Source of the DNA: Methanolapillus ohkumae
GTDB taxonomy: Archaea; Halobacteriota; Methanosarcinia; Methanosarcinales; Methanosarcinaceae
Length of the DNA stretch: 64,000 bases
Direction: 5' to 3'
Assembly (NCBI RefSeq): GCF_032594355.1
Contig: NZ_CP131061.1
Coordinates: forward strand, 434,001 to 498,000
This document shows positions 59,410-64,000 of the stretch, piece by piece. The notes under the pieces are model-generated. The model had not been told where the DNA came from. It saw only the letters and a program-made list of their open reading frames with translations, and did not search any database. Made by a program: the position numbers and the translations under genes. How positions within the stretch are numbered: the first letter of the stretch is position 1; each line of letters opens with the position of its first letter.

Positions 59410-59520
59410 ATTGATTCCTTATCGTTTCAAATGAATATTGATTTTTAAATGGACAACCTAAATGAAAGTCATGAACATTTTTAAAGATTTGTTCTACAAA
59501 AAAAGAGGAAAGGAAGATGT

Positions 59521-60909
59521 TTAGAGATATCTGTTGACTTCCCATTGGTGAACGCAGCCGACATATTCGTCCCATTCGGCCGCCGCTTTTTGAATAATGC
59601 CGTTTGAAATCAAATCTCCAAGAACACTTTTTAAAATTGTGTCGGATCTAAACTTGTCAATCGCTTCAATGAACGTTCCCGGAAGTGTTCCTTGGGAGAG
59701 TGATTTTTTCTCGGATTCGGAATAATCGTGGGTTTCAAATCCGACGGGCTGATTCGGAAGAAGATGTTCATTGATTCCGGAAATGCCGGCAGAAATGATT
59801 AAAGAAAGTGCAAGATACGGGTTGCAGGATGAATCCGGGCTTCGAAGTTCGATTTTTGTGGAGCGTCCGCGGGAAGAGGGAACATGAATCAGAGAATGGC
59901 GGTCGGTGGTGGACCACGTAATGTAGTGGGGTGCCTCACTTTGTTTGACCAGCCGTTTGTAGGAGTTCACGGTCGGGTTGGACACGGCGCAGATGCCGCC
60001 GACATGTTTGAAAATTCCGGCAATAAAGGAGCGGGCCGAATCGGAAAGCATCATTTCTTTGTCCGGATGGTAAAACTCATTGATTTCATTTTTGAGAAGT
60101 GAAAATGAGAATGGCATACTGAGACCTTCTTTGGAGGTCATGGGTTTGGGCATAAACGACGCGTGAAGGCCGTATTTTTCCGATGCCGTCCGGATGATTT
60201 GTTTGACGGTAAGAACGTTGTCCGCAATTCGAAGCGCGCTTCCGTCTTTAAAAACAATGGCGTATTGACCGTTTTCATGACCTTTGTGAAAAGACAAGAT
60301 GTCGATGTCGGAATTCGAAATCGAAAACAAAATTTCCTTTTTTGCTTTTTCGACCGCTGCCGCGTTTCCGGTTCGGAGCGAAAAACTGCCGGAGGGAGAA
60401 GACAGAGATGAATGAGACGAAAAAGACGAGCGGGACGGTGGATTGAAATCAGAATCGGCCGCATTGTATCCGGCCTCAAATAAATAGAAACTTAAAGAGG
60501 TGGAGACCGTAAACGAATATCCGGATTGGAATATTTTTCGGACTATTTTTTTCAGAACACCACGCGGGCATCCTTCAAATGGCTGGCCGTCCAGATAGTT
60601 GAGTTCGCAAATCACACGCGCAAGACTGCTGCTTCCGCGGCTTCCATCGGTTTCATCATCCGATGCCGGAACAATCGTAAAAGTGCGGGGATCCGGCTTT
60701 AAAACAACATCCGCTCCGACCGACCAAGAGGGTCCGCCGATAGAACTGTCAAACAAAATCCCTTTTGAAAAGGCCGTTTCCAAAAATGAAGCCGGAATTT
60801 CAAGTTCTCTAAAAAAGCCGTCCAAATCTGAAAATTGGAATTTGACAAAAAGAATATCGTTTTCGGAAACGCCCTCCAGGATTTCCGCAATCGTATTGAA
60901 TTGAACCAT
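59521..60909 (-). CDS. Glutamine synthetase-like protein lacking catalytic residues
   Basis: 462 residues, aligned by eye with type I glutamine synthetase over its full length (PRGVLKK at 115, MPKP at 253-256, NSYKRL at 315-320, ELRSPDSSCNPYL at 354-366). The metal-binding glutamates are replaced: E-P-E becomes S138-L139-S140, the HHE motif becomes F-H-K209, and the GQxE glutamate is A217. The GSGMHxH histidines are P266 and S268. R339-type IRVP reads IHVP. A serine-rich insert lies at 159-178. It cannot make glutamine in the usual way; a regulatory or binding role is likely. GGTGAT precedes the ATG. Confidence 0.85.
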   Translation of the reverse strand: MVQFNTIAEILEGVSENDILFVKFQFSDLDGFFRELEIPASFLETAFSKGILFDSSIGGPSWSVGADVVLKPDPRTFTIVPASDDETDGSRGSSSLARVICELNYLDGQPFEGCPRGVLKKIVRKIFQSGYSFTVSTSLSFYLFEAGYNAADSDFNPPSRSSFSSHSSLSSPSGSFSLRTGNAAAVEKAKKEILFSISNSDIDILSFHKGHENGQYAIVFKDGSALRIADNVLTVKQIIRTASEKYGLHASFMPKPMTSKEGLSMPFSFSLLKNEINEFYHPDKEMMLSDSARSFIAGIFKHVGGICAVSNPTVNSYKRLVKQSEAPHYITWSTTDRHSLIHVPSSRGRSTKIELRSPDSSCNPYLALSLIISAGISGINEHLLPNQPVGFETHDYSESEKKSLSQGTLPGTFIEAIDKFRSDTILKSVLGDLISNGIIQKAAAEWDEYVGCVHQWEVNRYL

Positions 60910-61278
60910 AACATCACCTGATTAAATAAAGAATGATCAATAAAAACGGGAAAAGATACGAAATTATAGAATTTATAAGTAAAAAACCCTTTGCTTAAAT
61001 TTTAAAAAGATTTTTACCGCATACGATTTAAATTTCTGAAAAGTGGAATGGCATGCCTTTGCTTGAAAAATCGGAAATTTAAAAAGAGAAAGAAGAAGAG
61101 AAAGAAGAAGAGAAAGAAGAAGAGAAAGAAGAAGAGAAAGAAGAAGAGAAAGAAGAAGAGAAAGAAAAAATTAAAAAAAAATTCCGAGCGCAGCGAGGAA
61201 TTTCACGCGCAGCGCTCATCCTTTGAGTTGTCCTCCCGCCCCTTGAAAAATTCCGAAGCGAAGCGGAGGAATTTTTAG
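60910..61278. repeat. Intergenic region: 12-base repeat and dispersed hairpins
   Basis: 61083-61168 is seven units of GAAAGAAGAAGA. 61185-61213 and 61243-61276 are two forms of the dispersed hairpin repeat also present at 16172. The second starts right after the stop of the next gene and probably ends its transcript. 60910-61080 is AT-rich promoter DNA. The open Lys/Arg-rich frame over the array is an artefact. Confidence 0.75.
61243..61276 (-). terminator. Dispersed hairpin repeat, copy 2, as fno terminator
   Basis: In gene sense AAAAATTCC, CTCCGCTTCGCTT-type loop, GGAATTTTT, then CAAGG. It begins 3 bases after the stop codon. Confidence 0.65.
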
Positions 61279-62004
61279 TTACACGAATTTAATTCCCGCA
61301 TGCCGGAGTGCTTTGTTCATTTTGGCAACGTTGAGCAAAAGCGGCGTAATCGGTTCGGTCAGGGCGGCGGCTTCCAGTGGTCCGACATCGACCGGATTTA
61401 ATCCGGGAATGTCGCAAACAAGACCCATCACCACGTCTTTGGTAGATTTGTTGTTGCCGCAAACGGCGATATCCAAATCAAACGGATGATCGAAATCTTC
61501 CAGCCGTTTGGCGGAAACATTGTGGAAAGATGCAACCAGATCCACCGTGGACGGAAGCATGGCTTGGATTTCCTTGGCGGCGCTGCCGGATTGCGGAACA
61601 GCGTAGCAGAAGTAGTCGGCATTGTATTCTTCGGGGTCGACTTCGATTTTGATGGAATCGGTCGCCATGTTCAGATAGCAGCGGTCCTTTATCATCGGAA
61701 CCACGACTGAGAGAACGACTTGGTTGCGGCAAAGCGCCGGTTTGATGTGCGCCAAAACATCTGTCAATTGATCATAACGAATAGCAATCACCACAACATC
61801 GGCTGCGGCTGTTGCGGCTTTGTTCTCGTCCCCGCTGATATTTGCCGGGAGAGATCGTTCTTTTAAAAACGCGGTGTATTCGGCCGCGGCGGCTTGTGCG
61901 CGATCTTTTTCACGAGATCCGACAATAACTTCATGCTTTTGCCCCCATCGGAGGGCAAATCCTTTACCAATGTTTCCGGTACCACCTAAGATTGCAATTT
62001 TCAT
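61279..62004 (-). CDS. fno: F420H2:NADP oxidoreductase
   Basis: 241 residues. Moves hydride between reduced coenzyme F420 and NADP, supplying NADPH for biosynthesis in methanogens. The N-terminal nucleotide-binding motif GGTGNIGKGFALRW (about 7-20) and VGSREKDRA, with S/R for the NADP phosphate, are clear. The F420-binding part follows (VVVPMIKDRCYLN, then SGSAAKEIQAMLP and FHNVSAKRLED). Length matches the family. GGTGAT lies 6 bases before the ATG. Confidence 0.95.
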   Translation of the reverse strand: MKIAILGGTGNIGKGFALRWGQKHEVIVGSREKDRAQAAAAEYTAFLKERSLPANISGDENKAATAAADVVVIAIRYDQLTDVLAHIKPALCRNQVVLSVVVPMIKDRCYLNMATDSIKIEVDPEEYNADYFCYAVPQSGSAAKEIQAMLPSTVDLVASFHNVSAKRLEDFDHPFDLDIAVCGNNKSTKDVVMGLVCDIPGLNPVDVGPLEAAALTEPITPLLLNVAKMNKALRHAGIKFV

Positions 62005-62333
62005 GATTTATCACCAATAAATATTAGCAATCTAATCCTAAAAACTGAGCTCTATAAAAAAGATTTGGTCGGAAAATGAAGTTTATTTGTATAAAAATAA
62101 GAAACAGAGTAATGAATAGATGATTAAAAACACAGATTTTATAAAAGTGATGATAAATAATGACAAATAAAAAACAAAAATAAAAAATGCAAAAATAAAA
62201 ATATGAAAGTTTTACAAAATTATACAAAAAAATAAAAAAGTTAATAAAAAAGTTAATAAAAAAGTTAATAAAAAAGTTAAAACTCGGAGGTTCTTTCGAA
62301 ACCTCCTCCTCTTCTTTTTATGTTTTTGAGGAA
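62005..62333. other. Gap between ferredoxin and fno genes
   Basis: AT-rich. 62238-62280 is four units of AAAAAAGTTAAT. The terminator hairpin of the ferredoxin gene, GGAGGTT/AAACCTCC, is at 62286-62306. No gene seen. Confidence 0.65.
62286..62306 (-). terminator. Ferredoxin gene terminator
   Basis: GGAGGTT, loop, AAACCTCC about 30 bases after the stop. Confidence 0.65.
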
Positions 62334-62510
62334 TTACTCAAGGGTAATTGCCGCAACCGGACAGACATCCACGCATGCGCCACAGTCAACACAAGCAGCC
62401 GGGTCCACGCGGGAAACGCCGGAATCCAGAAGAGTGATAGCTTCGCTGGGGCATTCATCCACACAAAGTCCGCATCCGGTACATTCATTTTCATCAATAA
62501 TCGCTGGCAT
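62334..62510 (-). CDS. 2[4Fe-4S] ferredoxin
   Basis: 58 residues, too short for many gene callers. Starts MPAIIDENECTGCGLCVDEC and has two full cluster motifs: CTGCGLCVDECP (10-21) and CVDCGACVDVCP (40-51). The length and spacing are those of classic clostridial-type ferredoxins used by methanogens. Start ATG 62508-62510 with GGAGAAAATT upstream. A candidate electron partner for the Vor enzyme or other ferredoxin oxidoreductases of the cell. Confidence 0.95.
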   Translation of the reverse strand: MPAIIDENECTGCGLCVDECPSEAITLLDSGVSRVDPAACVDCGACVDVCPVAAITLE

Positions 62511-62856
62511 AATTTTCTCCTCCTCATAAATATTTTGGATTTTTGTAATTCATGATTACATCCATCATATACATCGAATAACACATCTCTATTTTATATA
62601 CGTTTTGCAAAAAACAGATGTGGGTAGGCGTATTTTTGACGGTTTGGCGAAAAAATATCGGCATATGAAATAACCCGGTCAGAAATTTAAAAAAGATAAA
62701 ATCCGGAAATTTTAAAAAACTTGAAAATATGAAAACAGGAATCGTTTTTGCTTTCATATTTTTGTCGGTCCCCTCTATTTATATAATATATAAAATCAGT
62801 ATCGGGAACTCCTATTTAAAACACCGGGTTGAAAAAAGATGGGGGAATGAATATTT
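62511..62856. other. AT-rich gap, no gene supported
   Basis: Contains the ferredoxin promoter (TATATACG-like stretch on the minus strand near 62595) and several TATATAATATATA runs at 62779-62793. A 65-codon plus-strand frame here overlaps the next gene head-on and has no ribosome binding site. Confidence 0.55.
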
Positions 62857-63306
62857 TTACACTTTTCCGTTCACGATAAAATCAAATCGTTTCCCGGTGT
62901 CGATATTCAGGCCGATTGAAAAATAGCATGTGCCGCCTGCTTTGACCTCGACGCGATGAGATTTCCAATTTCCGACGGGGCGGCAAAAAAAGTTCATCCA
63001 AAAACAGCGTTCTTTTCTTTCGTTCAAAAATGGAATGTATTGGCGGTAATATTTTTCCGTTTCAATAAAAAGATCGGTTTGTGCCCAATCGGACGCAGGG
63101 TTTTTTTCCATGAATGTGACAAAGTCTTCCGATGCCTTTTCATTAAAAATGTCGACGGCTTTTTGGAGGAGCTGCTCCGAAATTTCCGCGCCGGCTTCAA
63201 ATTCCGTCATTTTGGGAAGCCACGGCTCGGCATTGATCCGATAGCGGACGGGGAGTTCCAAAAATGGCAAAATCGTCATTTTGGTATCGTTAAATAAAAA
63301 AGGCAT
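62857..63306 (-). CDS. Orphan protein of unknown function
   Basis: 149 residues from ATG 63304-63306, which has GAGGAGT 5 bases upstream; the frame opens four codons earlier. No signal peptide or membrane helix. A predicted helix-rich first half (EQLLQKAVDIFNEKASEDFV) is followed by a beta-rich half (KSHRVEVKAGGTCYFSIGLNI). I do not recognise the family. It stands between AT-rich gaps with no operon partner. Confidence 0.6.
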   Translation of the reverse strand: MPFLFNDTKMTILPFLELPVRYRINAEPWLPKMTEFEAGAEISEQLLQKAVDIFNEKASEDFVTFMEKNPASDWAQTDLFIETEKYYRQYIPFLNERKERCFWMNFFCRPVGNWKSHRVEVKAGGTCYFSIGLNIDTGKRFDFIVNGKV

Positions 63307-63631
63307 GTGACTCCTCAAAGAATGTTTATTTACGTAACGGTTTTATTTTTAGTTTTAAAATTTTTAATTTTTAATTTTTTTCTTCATTTCGTTTTGAACT
63401 ATTTATATTTTTCAGATTCCATACTTGTTTTTGGTCACATTTTTCATTCGTTTTTATTCGGACTCCATTTTTTTTGTTCATTTTTGAAATGTTTTTCGTT
63501 TTCTGTTTAAATCAGGAAAATCTTTATTTGCTATTGTTGATTCATTTCATTTGAAATCGAAATTATTATTTTATTATTTTATTATTTTTATTGACTTCTC
63601 TATTCTTTTATTCTTTTTCGGGTGAAAAAAT
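63307..63631. other. Divergent AT-rich promoter region
   Basis: Between two divergent genes. T-rich on the plus strand (runs such as TTTTTAATTTTTAATTTTTT near 63355), with TATTATTTTATTATT units at 63563-63590. No coding signal. Confidence 0.55.
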
Positions 63632-64000
63632 ATGACCATAGGATTTATGATTGCGGGAACAAACAGTGGTGTCGGCAAAACAACATCTTCAATGGGTCTC
63701 ATGGCGGCTCTTCGGAAGCGGGGCCGAAATGTTCAGGCGTTTAAAGTCGGCCCGGACTACATCGATCCGAGCTACCATTCCGTGATTTGCGGCCGCTCGT
63801 CTTTGAATCTGGATGCTTACATGATGGAACCCGCCGGCGTTCTTGATACCTATCTTCGAGCGTCTGCCGGCGCGGATTTGTCGATTGTGGAAGGCGTGAT
63901 GGGGCTTTTTGACGGGATGGATTCGACCGAGATTTCAGGCGCCGCCCATGTCGCAAAAACGCTGGATATCCCTGTTTTTTTGGTCATTAATGTTCATGGC
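63632..64000 (+). CDS. cbiA: CbiA/CfbB-type cobyrinate or Ni-sirohydrochlorin a,c-diamide synthase (C-terminus beyond the window)
   Basis: First 123 residues only. ATP-dependent amidase that uses glutamine to amidate the a and c side chains of a corrin ring or of Ni-sirohydrochlorin (coenzyme F430 path). The P loop AGTNSGVGKTTSSMGLM (8-24), KVGPDYIDPSYH and VEGVMGLFDG are characteristic. The two paralogs present in methanogens (corrin and F430) cannot be told apart from this part. Start ATG 63632, with GGGTGA 7 bases upstream. Confidence 0.9.
   Translation, partial: MTIGFMIAGTNSGVGKTTSSMGLMAALRKRGRNVQAFKVGPDYIDPSYHSVICGRSSLNLDAYMMEPAGVLDTYLRASAGADLSIVEGVMGLFDGMDSTEISGAAHVAKTLDIPVFLVINVHG

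Noticed and set aside
61048..61278. 76-codon KKRKK frame
   Set aside because: Artefact of the 12-base repeat and hairpins.
62729..62926. 65-codon plus-strand frame with a hydrophobic start
   Set aside because: Overlaps the 3' end of the orphan gene in antisense and has no ribosome binding site.

Overview
The window is archaeal and most likely comes from a methanogen of the family Methanosarcinaceae; an AT-rich, host-associated genus such as Methanimicrococcus or Methanolapillus would fit. The grounds are the archaeal-type 16S rRNA ends and a 5' domain that reads like Methanosarcina 16S (from memory, not aligned), a tRNA-Ala in the 16S-23S spacer, bulge-helix-bulge processing stems around both large rRNAs, and a gene set of archaeal or methanogen type: NAC, CDP-archaeol synthase, aIF5B, L7Ae/S28e/L24e/S6e, F420H2:NADP oxidoreductase and a VorCBA 2-oxoacid:ferredoxin oxidoreductase. 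Coding sequence is moderately AT-rich. Intergenic DNA is very AT-rich and full of short tandem repeats. Many starts are preceded by GGTGAT or GGAG, matching the 3' end of the 16S rRNA.

Layout. 1-3839 (minus): leuS, running off the left edge, and thrC. 3840-10101 (plus): rRNA operon 16S, tRNA-Ala, 23S, 5S. 10720-16795: a G3E-family GTPase, tRNA-Cys, two tandem paralogous surface beta-helix proteins, a 20-unit minisatellite and NAC. 17072-25057: an IscA-like protein, a predicted nuclease-fold protein, MscS, vorC-vorB-vorA, a DMT-family exporter and carS. 25685-44652: a small membrane protein and then, all on the minus strand, a surface tetrapyrrole-handling locus made of three very large exported CobN-like proteins, a DUF2149 protein, a MotA/TolQ/ExbB channel and a DUF2162 membrane protein. 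45111-51202 (plus): L7Ae, S28e, L24e, Ndk, infB, a small ORF and S6e, interrupted by an AAA ATPase on the opposite strand. 51665-63306 (minus): AlbA_2/Schlafen-type regulator, acyl-CoA synthetase with its XRE-cupin regulator, a repeat-type protein of unknown role, an M42 aminopeptidase, a glutamine-synthetase-like protein lacking its catalytic residues, F420H2:NADP oxidoreductase, a 2[4Fe-4S] ferredoxin and an orphan protein. 63632-64000 (plus): the start of a CbiA/CfbB amidase.

How the genes work together. The most interesting unit is 26162-44652. It has the same parts as the bacterial HmuS-T-U-V haem-scavenging modules (CobN-like, DUF2149, ExbB-like, DUF2162), but in a single-membrane archaeon and with three CobN paralogs. 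Each paralog carries a signal peptide and a C-terminal membrane anchor, so the chelatase domains should lie outside the cell. One paralog has lost the His/Glu chelatase motif, and all three share a CCHHTC motif. A corrinoid/F430-type amidase starts at the right edge, so tetrapyrrole supply may be a wider theme here. VorCBA and the acyl-CoA synthetase could together interconvert branched 2-oxoacids, acyl-CoAs and fatty acids.

Non-coding structure is unusually rich. At least fifteen genes end in a hairpin followed by a T tract. Five genes carry the same conserved element downstream of their stop codon, always in the same orientation relative to the gene. About a dozen different minisatellites fill the gaps, and similar short-unit repeats have expanded inside two reading frames.
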